From an uncultured Clostridia bacterium (lineage in GTDB: Bacteria; Bacillota; Clostridia; Lachnospirales; Lachnospiraceae), in assembly GCA_947174885.1 (NCBI GenBank), contig CAMWKO010000026.1, forward strand, positions 1 to 39,589: 39,589 nt of DNA, written 5' to 3'. Positions 1-8,071 of the stretch are shown here, piece by piece; position 1 is the first letter of the stretch, and every line of letters starts with the position of its first letter. A model generated the notes under the pieces. It did not search any database, was not told where the DNA came from, and saw nothing but the letters and a program-made list of their open reading frames with translations. The translations under genes and the position numbers were made by a program.

Positions 1-253
1 TATTTCTATTTTTCTTGGTATATGTCAATAAGTTAGTAAAATATTTATATTGCAGGTAAAATACGAAAAAATTAATACTATCTATAATCTGCTTTATATA
101 ACTATATTTATACATAATCTTTGTAATGTTTTTGTAATAAGAACTTGTCACCTTCGATTATAAATAGAAATTGTTTAAAAAAGCTTACTGCATAGAAAAA
201 ATATAAATAATAAGTTTTGTAACAAAATTATAGTTTAGCATGAAAAATGCAAA

Positions 254-269
254 TGTTTCACGTGAAACA
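254..269. other. parS: parS centromere site
   Basis: The 16-mer TGTTTCACGTGAAACA is a perfect palindrome and equals the classical Bacillus parS consensus bound by ParB/Spo0J. The symmetry extends three more bases each side (251-272, 22 bp perfect). It lies 250 bp upstream of parA. In Firmicutes most parS sites cluster around the replication origin, so this points to an origin-proximal location. ParB would load here as a CTP-dependent clamp and spread; that is family knowledge, not seen directly. Confidence 0.95.
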
Positions 270-446
270 TTTATTATTTAGTTCCGGTGTTTTCTATATT
301 AAAATTTGTAAAGATATTATACTTTGTGCTAATATAAACATTACAAAAACATATAGGATATTTATTATTATATTTTTGTGCATATACTTAATTATTTCAA
401 ATTATAATCTTTTAAATTAATATAATAAAAAATACCAAAACTCTAT

Positions 447-488
447 TTGTTTATTATGTATGGTAAAAAGTATAAAATATGTTATAAT
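447..488 (+). promoter_or_regulatory. possible parA promoter
   Basis: Two sigma-A-like options lie just upstream of parA: TTGTTT (447-452), 18 bp, TATAAA (471-476); or a consensus -10 TATAAT (483-488) with no good -35. The ribosome binding site AAAGGAG (506-512) follows, 6 nt before the ATG. The region is very AT-rich, so chance matches are likely and the assignment is weak. Confidence 0.35.
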
Positions 489-518
489 AAAGTTCTAAAC
501 AGATGAAAGGAGCAATCC

Positions 519-1289
519 ATGGGAAGAATAATAGCTATTGCAAACCAAAAGGGAGGAGTAGGTAAGACAACAACCTCAACAAATCTTTCTGCATGTTTGG
601 CTGAAAAAAATAAGAAAGTGTTATTAGTTGATATAGATCCTCAGGGAAATGCTACAAGTGGTGTAGGATTAAATAAGAGTGAATTAGAGAATACAGTATA
701 TGATATGATTATTGGGGAATGTGAAATAGAGGATTGTCTAATTGAAAATGCATTGGATAATTTAGATGTATTACCATCAAATGTAAACTTATCCGGTGCA
801 GAAATAGATTTAATTGGAATTGATGACAGAGAGTACATATTGAAGAAAAATATAGATAAGATTAGAGACAACTATGAATATATTATTATTGATTGTCCTC
901 CTTCTTTAAATATGCTTACAGTCAATGCTATGACTACAGCAGATACTGTTTTAGTGCCAATTCAGTGTGAGTATTATGCATTAGAGGGATTATCACAATT
1001 ATTACACACAATCAATCTTGTTAAGGAAAGACTAAATCCGGAGTTGGAAATGGAAGGTGTGGTATTTACAATGTATGATGCCAGAACTAATCTTTCCTTA
1101 GAAGTAGTCGAAAATGTAAAAAATAACTTGAAGCAGTCTATATATAAAACCATTATTCCAAGAAATGTACGATTGGCAGAGGCACCAAGCCATGGATTGC
1201 CAATTAATTTATATGATAGTAAGTCTGTTGGTGCAGAAAGTTACAGATTACTTGCTGATGAAGTTATAGATAGAGATAATAATGAATAA
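519..1289 (+). CDS. parA: Chromosome partitioning ATPase ParA/Soj
   Basis: ParA/Soj-type Walker ATPase, 256 aa, the usual length for chromosomal ParA without an N-terminal DNA-binding extension. The deviant Walker A motif KGGVGKTT lies at residues 11-18, with the signature lysine K11 and the P-loop lysine K16. DIDPQGN (38-44) holds the catalytic aspartate D40, and the IIIDCPP motif near residue 125 is Walker B. The dimer binds ATP and DNA nonspecifically and is driven by ParB at parS to segregate origins and influence initiation via DnaA; that is family knowledge. The ATG has a good SD (AAAGGAG, 6 nt spacing). parB follows after 42 bp in the same direction, so the two are probably co-transcribed. 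Confidence 0.97.
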   Translation: MGRIIAIANQKGGVGKTTTSTNLSACLAEKNKKVLLVDIDPQGNATSGVGLNKSELENTVYDMIIGECEIEDCLIENALDNLDVLPSNVNLSGAEIDLIGIDDREYILKKNIDKIRDNYEYIIIDCPPSLNMLTVNAMTTADTVLVPIQCEYYALEGLSQLLHTINLVKERLNPELEMEGVVFTMYDARTNLSLEVVENVKNNLKQSIYKTIIPRNVRLAEAPSHGLPINLYDSKSVGAESYRLLADEVIDRDNNE

Positions 1290-1331
1290 TGATTATGAAA
1301 GGATTATGTATTAGATACATCGGTATGTGAA

Positions 1332-2234
1332 ATGGCTAAAAGAATTGGATTAGGAAAAGGAATAGATACTTTAATTCCGGATAAAGAAAATGGAAGGACT
1401 GCTACTAAGGAGAAGATAGTTGAAAAAATCGTGGAAAAAGAGGTTGAAACAAAAATAAAACTTACAGAGATAGAGCCTAATAGGGCACAGCCCAGAAGGA
1501 ATTTTGATGAGGACAGTTTAATGGAATTGTCTGATTCAATTAAACAGTATGGACTGATTCAGCCAATAGTAGTACAAAAAAGAGATGGTTACTATGAAAT
1601 AATTGCAGGTGAAAGAAGATGGAGAGCCTCTAAGATGGCAGGGCTAAAGGAGATACCTGTTATAATTAAAGAATATAGTAATGAAGAAATCGTAGAAATT
1701 GCTTTAATAGAAAACATTCAAAGAGAAGAATTAAATCCTATAGAAGAAGCAATGGCATATAAAAGACTACTTAAAGAATTTAATTTGAAACAGGATGAAA
1801 TTGCTGATAAAGTATGTAAAAGCAGAGCTGCAATTACAAATTCAATGAGATTATTAAAGCTGCCTGAAGAAATTCAGCAGATGATAGTAGATGAAAAAAT
1901 AAGTAGTGGACATGGCAGGGCATTATTGGCAATTACAGATGTTAATATGCAATTAAAGTTAGCAGAACAGTTCTTTGACAATAATCTTAGTGTGAGAGAG
2001 GCCGAAAGACTTGTAAGGTTAGCTAATACACCAAAGCCTGAAAAGAAAAAAGCAGAGTATGGTGATGAGTTTGTATATAAATCTATCGAAAAAACAATGC
2101 AGGAGATAATTGGTTCAAATGTACTTATAAACAGAAAAAATAAGGATAAAGGCAAAATTGAAATAGAATATTATTCAAAAGAGGAGTTAGAAAGAATAGT
2201 AGAAATGCTAAATACATTAAGGAATAAGGAATAG
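1332..2234 (+). CDS. parB: Chromosome partitioning protein ParB/Spo0J
   Basis: ParB family, 300 aa. The N-terminus MAKRIGLGKGIDTLIP is the typical ParA-interacting peptide, which supports this start although the SD before it is weak. After a Lys/Glu-rich linker with KIVEK repeats (about 25-42), the CTP-binding N-domain carries GERRWRA (93-99) and ENIQREELNP (127-136). A helix-turn-helix that reads parS follows at about 150-185 (DEIADKVCKSRAAITNSMR). The C-terminal 60 residues should form the dimerisation domain. It lies directly behind parA, and its exact target site is present upstream at 254-269. Together these form a complete ParABS system. Confidence 0.97.
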   Translation: MAKRIGLGKGIDTLIPDKENGRTATKEKIVEKIVEKEVETKIKLTEIEPNRAQPRRNFDEDSLMELSDSIKQYGLIQPIVVQKRDGYYEIIAGERRWRASKMAGLKEIPVIIKEYSNEEIVEIALIENIQREELNPIEEAMAYKRLLKEFNLKQDEIADKVCKSRAAITNSMRLLKLPEEIQQMIVDEKISSGHGRALLAITDVNMQLKLAEQFFDNNLSVREAERLVRLANTPKPEKKKAEYGDEFVYKSIEKTMQEIIGSNVLINRKNKDKGKIEIEYYSKEELERIVEMLNTLRNKE

Positions 2235-2322
2235 TGATTACATAAAGGTTATATTAGTGTTGGAAAGTCGATTAAGTTATTTAATTACTAAAAGCTTAAA
2301 AGAATAATGAATGGAGAAACAG

Positions 2323-2835
2323 ATGAAAAGTAAAATATTAGATACAATAGGTATGGGTGATGTTGATATTGCAATTTTTATTATAATTATACTGGTAATA
2401 GGAATTGCTGCGATTGCATATTGTATTGTTCTTACAAATAAGCTGAAAAAGCTTACAAAGAGATATGAAGCATTTATGACGGGAAAAAACGGAAAATCAT
2501 TAGAAGAAACATTTGTTAAAAAATTTGAAGATATAGAGTTTCTTTTAAAAGAAAATAAGATAAAAACAGGTGATATTTCTAAAATAAATGAAAATCTTCA
2601 GATTGCATTTCAGAAATGCGGTATTGTCAAGTATGATGCATTCAATGAAATGGGTGGAAAGCTTAGCTTTGCGCTAACACTTTTAGATAAGAAGAATAAT
2701 GGATTTGTAATTAATGCAATGCATAGCAGAGAGGGATGTTATACATATATTAAAGAGATTATAAATGGAGAATCATTTATTGCATTGGGGGAAGAAGAAC
2801 AACAGTCGCTTAATAGAGCAATGGGAAAAGAATAG
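2323..2835 (+). CDS. DUF4446 family membrane protein
   Basis: Membrane-anchored protein of unknown function matching the DUF4446 family, which is often found immediately behind parB in Lachnospiraceae and other Clostridia. One N-terminal transmembrane segment (about residues 12-36) is followed by a charged helical linker. The conserved C-terminal domain has the motif YDAFNEMGGKLSFALTLLD and then SREGCYTYIKEI. An in-frame ATG at 2311 would add four residues, but GGAG at 2313-2316 lies 6 nt before the ATG at 2323, so I chose 2323 (170 aa). Position suggests a link to chromosome segregation or the cell envelope; that is inference only. Confidence 0.85.
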   Translation: MKSKILDTIGMGDVDIAIFIIIILVIGIAAIAYCIVLTNKLKKLTKRYEAFMTGKNGKSLEETFVKKFEDIEFLLKENKIKTGDISKINENLQIAFQKCGIVKYDAFNEMGGKLSFALTLLDKKNNGFVINAMHSREGCYTYIKEIINGESFIALGEEEQQSLNRAMGKE

Positions 2836-2869
2836 TTAAAATATTTAATCAAGAATATTAGGAATAAAA

Positions 2870-3934
2870 ATGATAAGTATAAAAGTAAAAGATCTAAAGG
2901 GTCATGAAATTTTAGCTAAACATATAGTTACCGATTCCGGACTGGAGTTAATTGCTGCAGGAATAAGGTTGAAGAAAGAGTATGTTAATCGTTTAAAAGA
3001 GCTAAATATAGATGAAGTATATATTGAAGAAAGTGGTGTTGCGAAAAGGGAAGAAAGCTTTGATTTACTTAAGGAAGTTGTAAAAGATGATAGCAAAGAA
3101 ATAGTTAAGAAGGTTTTGGAAAAACATATTTTTAAGAACACTGATGATTTAACAGAATTATGTAAAGTAGCAGATGATATTATTAATAATGCAATTTCCG
3201 ATGAAAATATTTTGAAAAGTGTTACTAATATTAGACAGTCAGCAGGAGATTTATATACTCATTCTGTTAATGTATGTGCACTCTCAACGGTACTGGCATT
3301 AAAAAAGGGATTTAAAAGGGAGGTTGTATCAGATATAGCAAAGGGATGCTTATTACATGATATTGGTCTTAGATGTATTGTGATACCATATGAAAATCAG
3401 GATATAGATAAGCTTCCGATTAAGAATCAAATAGAGCTTAAAAAACATGTTGTATATGGGTATGATTCTATTGAAAATGTAGACTGGCTTTCAGATTTAA
3501 GTAAAAATATAGTATTACTTCACCATGAGAGGAATGATGGAAGTGGATATCCATTTAAAAATTATGGAACTTCTATAAGAGATGAAATAAAAATAGTGTC
3601 AGTATGCGATGTTTTTGAAAGTTTAGTCAGTGGAATTGGATATAATCAGCATAAAGTTCATGAGGCTATAGAATATATTAAGCAAATGTCAGTAAATGCT
3701 TTGGATAAGGAATATGTAGATACTCTGCTGCAAATGATTGCAATGTATCCTGTTGGAACTAAAGTAAAAACAAATGAGGGGGAGATAGGAGTAGTAATAA
3801 AACAAAATCGTACGGAAATTGACAGACCAATAATACAGATTTTAAAAGATAGAGATGGAAATGATTTAAAGAACGAATTAATAAAAGATATGATGAAGAT
3901 ATTAACAATATTTATAACAGAAGTTATAGAATAG
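2870..3934 (+). CDS. HD-GYP domain protein, probable c-di-GMP phosphodiesterase
   Basis: HD-GYP family protein, 354 aa, without a transmembrane segment. The N-terminal 60 residues resemble the small domain often preceding HD-GYP in Clostridia (IKVKDLKGHEILAKHIV). The HD-GYP core contains H131, the HD pair H163-D164, H193, the HH pair 218-219 and DGSGYP (223-228), so the metal ligands and the GYP signature are intact. Family members hydrolyse c-di-GMP to pGpG or GMP, so this enzyme should lower the second messenger that favours attachment over motility. No receiver or sensor domain is visible. It sits 34 bp behind the DUF4446 gene on the same strand. A c-di-GMP-I-like riboswitch candidate lies further along at 25813. 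Confidence 0.9.
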   Translation: MISIKVKDLKGHEILAKHIVTDSGLELIAAGIRLKKEYVNRLKELNIDEVYIEESGVAKREESFDLLKEVVKDDSKEIVKKVLEKHIFKNTDDLTELCKVADDIINNAISDENILKSVTNIRQSAGDLYTHSVNVCALSTVLALKKGFKREVVSDIAKGCLLHDIGLRCIVIPYENQDIDKLPIKNQIELKKHVVYGYDSIENVDWLSDLSKNIVLLHHERNDGSGYPFKNYGTSIRDEIKIVSVCDVFESLVSGIGYNQHKVHEAIEYIKQMSVNALDKEYVDTLLQMIAMYPVGTKVKTNEGEIGVVIKQNRTEIDRPIIQILKDRDGNDLKNELIKDMMKILTIFITEVIE

Positions 3935-4152
3935 AATATCTGCTTCTGTATTTTAGTTAAGTTTATTATTTTAACAAAATAAAAAAATACCTGTATATTT
4001 TCTAATTTGAAAATTATTACAGTCCGTTAAAAATTAAAATTTCATTTTGTATCATTTAAGACAAATTATTTAATTCACAGTTTTGGAATTGATTAAGTTT
4101 GGAGAATATGATATTTTTTGTAAAATACTAAAGAAAATAATAGTAAAGTAAT

Positions 4153-4199
4153 AAAAAATAACTTATATTAAGTAATATTATTAATATAAGTTATTTTTT
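4153..4199. terminator. Bidirectional terminator between the HD-GYP gene and murG
   Basis: A 19-bp perfect inverted repeat (4153-4171 and 4181-4199) with a 9-nt loop. Each arm carries a run of six A or T at its outer end, so the structure can end transcription from either side. It is AT-rich, which makes it weaker than GC-rich terminators, but its place between convergent genes fits. The surrounding 347-bp gap (3935-4281) has no gene; a small hairpin AAATCAC/GTGATTT lies at 4223-4239. Confidence 0.7.
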
Positions 4200-4281
4200 A
4201 TATAATAGGCAGTGAACCTAATAAATCACTTTGTGATTTTATTCACGAGTCAGTAAAGATTAGCCAATATGAAACATATAA

Positions 4282-5358
4282 CTAATTACTGTTTTTATTA
4301 ACAATATCTTCTATTAAATCTATAATTGTAGATACTGCATCTGAAGTTTTTGCCTCTGACATTGCATTAATATATGATTGTCTGTCATTATATACCTCGT
4401 GAATAGCATCAATAAGATTTTTTGTAGTTACATCTTCTTCAGCAACTACTTTGCTAAATCCCTGTCTTTCAAATGAAGCAGCATTCAATATCTGATCTCC
4501 TCTGCTTGCTGTAGCCGGTAAAGGAATTAAAATATTTGGTTTACATAATGCCTGTATCTCACAAATTGCGTTAGCACCTGCACGTGATACAATTAAATCT
4601 GCCATGGCAAATAAATCTTTCATTTCTTCCTTGATATATTCAAATTGTTTATATCCGTTAGTATCATTTAGTGATTCATCAAGTTTACCTTTACCGCATA
4701 GGTGAACAATCTGATAAGTTTTCAATAATTCAGGCAATGCATCACGGATGGCGTTATTAATTGCCTTAGCGCCCAGACTACCGCCAACTACCATTACTAT
4801 AGGTTTGTTAACGTTAAAACCGCATAAGTCAAGACCTGCAAATTTATTACCATGACGTAATTCAGCTCTAATAGGAGAACCGGTAAGAACTGCTTTTCCT
4901 TTAGGTAAATATTCACTGGTTTCAGGAAAATTATGACAAACCAAAGTAGCTGAAGAAATAGATAATTTATTCGCTAATCCCGGAGTCATATCTGATTCAT
5001 GGATTATTACAGGTATTTTATATTTTTTTGCAGCAAGGACAACAGGAACACTTACAAAACCTCCCTTTGAAAATACTATATCAGGTTTGTAATTTTTAAT
5101 AAATTTTTTTGCTTCACCATAGCCCTTTATAACTCTAAATGGATCACTGAAATTTTTCACAGACATATATCTTCTTAGCTTACCGGAAGATATACCTGTA
5201 TATGGTATGCCCAATTCTTCAATAAGCTTTTTCTCAATTCCGTCATATGTTCCTATGTATTGTATTTCATATCCTAATTCTTTTAAAGATGGAAATAATG
5301 CTATATTTGGTGTTACATGACCAGCAGAGCCACCACCGGTTAATAATATTTTTTTCAT
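4282..5358 (-). CDS. murG: UDP-GlcNAc:lipid II precursor N-acetylglucosaminyltransferase MurG
   Basis: MurG, 358 aa, a GT28 GT-B fold glycosyltransferase that adds GlcNAc to undecaprenyl-PP-MurNAc-pentapeptide to make lipid II at the inner face of the membrane. The N-terminal glycine loop is GGGSAGHVTPN (8-18), with the conserved His14. The middle has the lipid/acceptor loop SKGGFVSVP and HESDMTPGLAN. The C-terminal UDP-GlcNAc half has GGSLGAKAIN and the SRAGANAICE motif. It overlaps the upstream HIT gene by 4 bp (ATGA), so the two are translationally coupled. It is separate from the usual dcw cluster, as is common for this Lachnospiraceae-type MurG. Confidence 0.95.
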   Translation of the reverse strand: MKKILLTGGGSAGHVTPNIALFPSLKELGYEIQYIGTYDGIEKKLIEELGIPYTGISSGKLRRYMSVKNFSDPFRVIKGYGEAKKFIKNYKPDIVFSKGGFVSVPVVLAAKKYKIPVIIHESDMTPGLANKLSISSATLVCHNFPETSEYLPKGKAVLTGSPIRAELRHGNKFAGLDLCGFNVNKPIVMVVGGSLGAKAINNAIRDALPELLKTYQIVHLCGKGKLDESLNDTNGYKQFEYIKEEMKDLFAMADLIVSRAGANAICEIQALCKPNILIPLPATASRGDQILNAASFERQGFSKVVAEEDVTTKNLIDAIHEVYNDRQSYINAMSEAKTSDAVSTIIDLIEDIVNKNSN

Positions 5359-5777
5359 AGCTTTACCCTTTCACGAATAGCAGCAGCAACGTCCTCAGCA
5401 TTTGATTTATCCAATTCACCAGTAGCCAATGATAATTTAACACCATCATTAATGTATCTTGGAATCAGATGGATATGAAAATGAAATACAGTCTGACCGG
5501 CTATTTCTTCGTTGTTTTGTAAAATATTAAATCCATCACAGTTTAAAACCTCTTTCATGGCAGTAGCTACTTTTTTTGCAACAAATAAAGCTTCTTTTGC
5601 AAATTCATCATCCAATTCAAAAATATTTCTAAAATGTTCTTTGGGTAAGATTATTGCATGACCTCTTGTAACAGGACTTAAATCAAAAATGGCCTTAAAT
5701 TTATTATCCTCATAAATTGTGTAGGAAGGAATTTCTCCGGCTGAAATTTTACAAAAAATACAATTTATATCTCTCAA
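5355..5777 (-). CDS. HIT family nucleotide-binding hydrolase
   Basis: Histidine-triad protein of the HINT type, 140 aa, full length. The N-terminal CIFCKI (6-11) has the Cys pair that binds zinc in many bacterial HIT proteins, and GEIPS follows. The triad HFHIH (H99, H101, H103) is intact and is followed by LIPR. Family members hydrolyse purine nucleotide phosphoramidates or adenylates such as AMP-lysine. The start codon is TTG, preceded by GAAAGGA; the in-frame upstream region offers no ATG, while an ATG inside the SD is quickly stopped. It overlaps murG by 4 bp and probably forms a two-gene operon with it. Confidence 0.92.
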   Translation of the reverse strand: MRDINCIFCKISAGEIPSYTIYEDNKFKAIFDLSPVTRGHAIILPKEHFRNIFELDDEFAKEALFVAKKVATAMKEVLNCDGFNILQNNEEIAGQTVFHFHIHLIPRYINDGVKLSLATGELDKSNAEDVAAAIRERVKL

Positions 5778-6081
5778 ATTTTACACATCCTTTCACAAAT
5801 ATTTTCATATGAATATTATAATCAAAATCAATGAAATTATAGCACATAAAATTATTATTGTAACTATAAAAATTTCTTTTGTATTTTATATATAATAATA
5901 TGACTAAAGTATAGTGTAATAGAAGATTTTCTGCCTGTAGTTTTATCAATAAAAGATGCTAAAACAAGAAGATAATAAGTCTAATACTCAAATTCTATAA
6001 GAAAATTAAAAATATATGAAATTATGAAACCATATTTAATTATTAATAATGTGCAGAGGAAAAAGAAAGGAAATATAAGAT
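5778..6081. other. Divergent intergenic region
   Basis: A 304-bp AT-rich stretch between the HIT/murG pair (reading left) and the kinase-like gene (reading right). It must hold the promoters of both. On - a TATAAT-like -10 lies near 5815-5820 without a clear -35. I see no hairpin terminator, riboswitch or small gene here. Confidence 0.4.
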
Positions 6082-6921
6082 ATGAGTAGTTCAAAAATAA
6101 GCGAGATAAACAGTATAGAAGAATTGGGATATGAAGATAGTACAAACGTAGTATTACATGAGTTAGGAAACATGATAATGTTAATGGATTTTTCTATAAA
6201 AAAGATAGAAAAAACCTATAAAGAAATTGAAAATGATGAGAATTTTAAATATCTAAAGGAAGATACAAAAGAAATTATTGGATTAATAGCCAGTGCAAAG
6301 GAAAAAAGTAAATTGTATCAACTTCATAAGGAAAGAACATATGTTATAAAAATGCTTAGAAATATAGTTGATAAATACAGAGAAAGATGTGCATCAGATA
6401 AAATAGATATAAATTTAGTGGAGGATTTAAGCACTGATATATGCATTTGTATAGATAAATTTAAGTTTTCAAGAGTAATTGAAAATATTATAATAAATGC
6501 AATAGAAGAATTAGAAATGTGCAGTAATATTTTGACAAGAAAGATTACAATAAAAATATATAAAGATACTACAAATAGTAAAGATAATATATCAAATAGA
6601 AAAATAGAAACAGAGTGTAAGCAGAATTATGAAATGCTTGATAATTTCAATGAAAACATATTGAATACTAACACTGATATAAACAGAAATAGAATAGGCA
6701 TATGTGATAATATTATAATATCTATAAATAATACAGGTAGAGTAATTGAGAAAGAAAATTTAAAGAATATATTTAATCCATATTTTACAAGTAAGGAGGA
6801 GGGAACAGGGATAGGATTGTCCTTTTGCGAAAAAATCGTAAAACTTCATAACGGAAAAATAAAGGTAGTATCCAATAAAAAATCAGGAACTACCTTTATA
6901 ATAAAAATACCAATTCAATAA
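6082..6921 (+). CDS. Soluble orphan histidine kinase-like ATPase
   Basis: A 279-aa GHKL ATPase with no transmembrane segment and no PAS, GAF or other sensor domain visible. The N-terminal helical part has LHELGNMI around residue 25; H26-E-L-x-N30 resembles the H-box HExxN of sensor kinases, so H26 is the candidate phosphoacceptor. The N-box (ENIIINAIEELE), then a low-complexity Asn/Lys-rich insert of about 40 residues, the F-box region (IFNPYFTSKEEGTGIGLSFCEKIV) and the final IKVVSNKKSGTTFIIKIP complete the catalytic domain. No response regulator is adjacent. It could phosphorylate a distant regulator such as Spo0F/Spo0A or act in chemotaxis-like signalling; the partner is unknown. An AAAGGA lies rather far (about 12 nt) before the ATG. 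Confidence 0.8.
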   Translation: MSSSKISEINSIEELGYEDSTNVVLHELGNMIMLMDFSIKKIEKTYKEIENDENFKYLKEDTKEIIGLIASAKEKSKLYQLHKERTYVIKMLRNIVDKYRERCASDKIDINLVEDLSTDICICIDKFKFSRVIENIIINAIEELEMCSNILTRKITIKIYKDTTNSKDNISNRKIETECKQNYEMLDNFNENILNTNTDINRNRIGICDNIIISINNTGRVIEKENLKNIFNPYFTSKEEGTGIGLSFCEKIVKLHNGKIKVVSNKKSGTTFIIKIPIQ

Positions 6922-6929
6922 AGAATATA

Positions 6930-7925
6930 TTATGATGCACTAAAAGGAAAGAGCATATCCAACATTCTTAGTGTTTTAAAGTCTCCCTTAACTTTCATAT
7001 CACTGGTCATGAAAGCCTTCTGAAAGCTGAGTCTGCCATGAACAATATTATCTAATACCTGATGATTTAGTTTTGCAACTATGTCTACATCTTCGTGTTT
7101 TTCATATTTGCAATACAAATCATCATTTTCGATATTAATATAAAGAGCTTTATTTTTGTCTTCTATTACAAGTAAATAAGAGGCTTTAAAATTTTCCTGA
7201 GGTGTAAAACATGCGGTAATAGGCTTTATAAACTCATTGTTAATATCTGTGTCCTGTTCATTAAGCTTTTCCTTAAAGAAAGAAGCTAATTGTTCAATAT
7301 CCTCTTTTTGCTGTTTTACATATATATCGTCAGATACATATTTTGAAAGCTGTTCACTTTCTTGTGGGGTAAGCTGTAAAGAGGTCTTAATGATACTTTT
7401 CTTTATTGCAATACTACTGGTTGGAAGCAGTTTTATTTTTTGAGATATAGTTCTATAAATATTTTCAGCTTTTTTTTCGATGTAATTTGTGTAGTCAGGG
7501 TTTCTATCAAAATCAAGAGTGTCCTCGACATATGCACATATACCCGAGCATGAAAAACCACCAAGCAGCTCCCAGGCATTTTTCAGATTCATCATAGCTT
7601 CTTTTTCACCATATGTTGTAGATATAACTACAGGTGTCATATATAGTGAACTAATCTTTGTCTTATCACCATAAAACCAGCAGGCATCAAGAAACTGCTG
7701 CATATATCCACCAATACCCATCCATTCAACACTACATGCCAATATGACACCATCAGCCTCTTTAAGTGTTTGAGGAAGTGTAGTAATGGAATTTTTCATA
7801 TCGTACAAATTGTAGCGGGTATAAGAAACTCTAATATCGTCAAAAACATTTTCAATTTTTTTAAGAACATATAGTGTAGGGTCTTCAATAATACCACGTC
7901 CACCATAGTATATATTTATATGCAA
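6930..7925 (-). CDS. Flavodoxin/NADPH-FMN-reductase-like protein with C-terminal SCP2-like domain
   Basis: Two-part protein of 331 aa. The N-terminal half resembles flavodoxin-like NAD(P)H-dependent FMN reductases: INIYYGGRG at the first strand, then a GVILACSVEWMGIGGYMQQFLD stretch, part of which should contact FMN. The C-terminal 100 residues (ASYLLVIEDKNKALYINI to GRLSFQKAFMTSDMKVKGD) resemble a sterol-carrier-protein-2 (SCP2) fold, which binds hydrophobic ligands. The start is TTG at 7925, chosen because GAAAGGAG lies 7 nt upstream; longer readings lack an SD. It converges on the kinase gene with 8 bp between stops. Substrate is unknown; a redox role on a lipophilic molecule is inference. 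Confidence 0.75.
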   Translation of the reverse strand: MHINIYYGGRGIIEDPTLYVLKKIENVFDDIRVSYTRYNLYDMKNSITTLPQTLKEADGVILACSVEWMGIGGYMQQFLDACWFYGDKTKISSLYMTPVVISTTYGEKEAMMNLKNAWELLGGFSCSGICAYVEDTLDFDRNPDYTNYIEKKAENIYRTISQKIKLLPTSSIAIKKSIIKTSLQLTPQESEQLSKYVSDDIYVKQQKEDIEQLASFFKEKLNEQDTDINNEFIKPITACFTPQENFKASYLLVIEDKNKALYINIENDDLYCKYEKHEDVDIVAKLNHQVLDNIVHGRLSFQKAFMTSDMKVKGDFKTLRMLDMLFPFSAS

Positions 7926-8071
7926 GGTAAAACTCCTTTCAAATACAAAGTATATAATAATAGAAAGAGTGCAAGGCACTTTTTACTTTAATATCAAATA
8001 TATTTTAATATAAAAGAGTATGAGTTGCAACGCAGTTTTTAATAAATCGCACTAAAAAGTATATATAAAAG

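Larger units (their letters stand above)
1..518. other. AT-rich intergenic region upstream of parA
   Basis: No credible coding sequence is seen in this stretch on either strand. It holds the parS palindrome described separately, runs of A and T, and near the right end the probable promoter and ribosome binding site of parA. The gene upstream of parA is outside the window, so whether the first 200 bases are its downstream flank cannot be told. Confidence 0.6.

Noticed and set aside
4223-4239. Small hairpin AAATCAC/GTGATTT as a murG terminator
   Set aside because: It has no U-run on -; the 19-bp inverted repeat at 4153-4199 is the better terminator.
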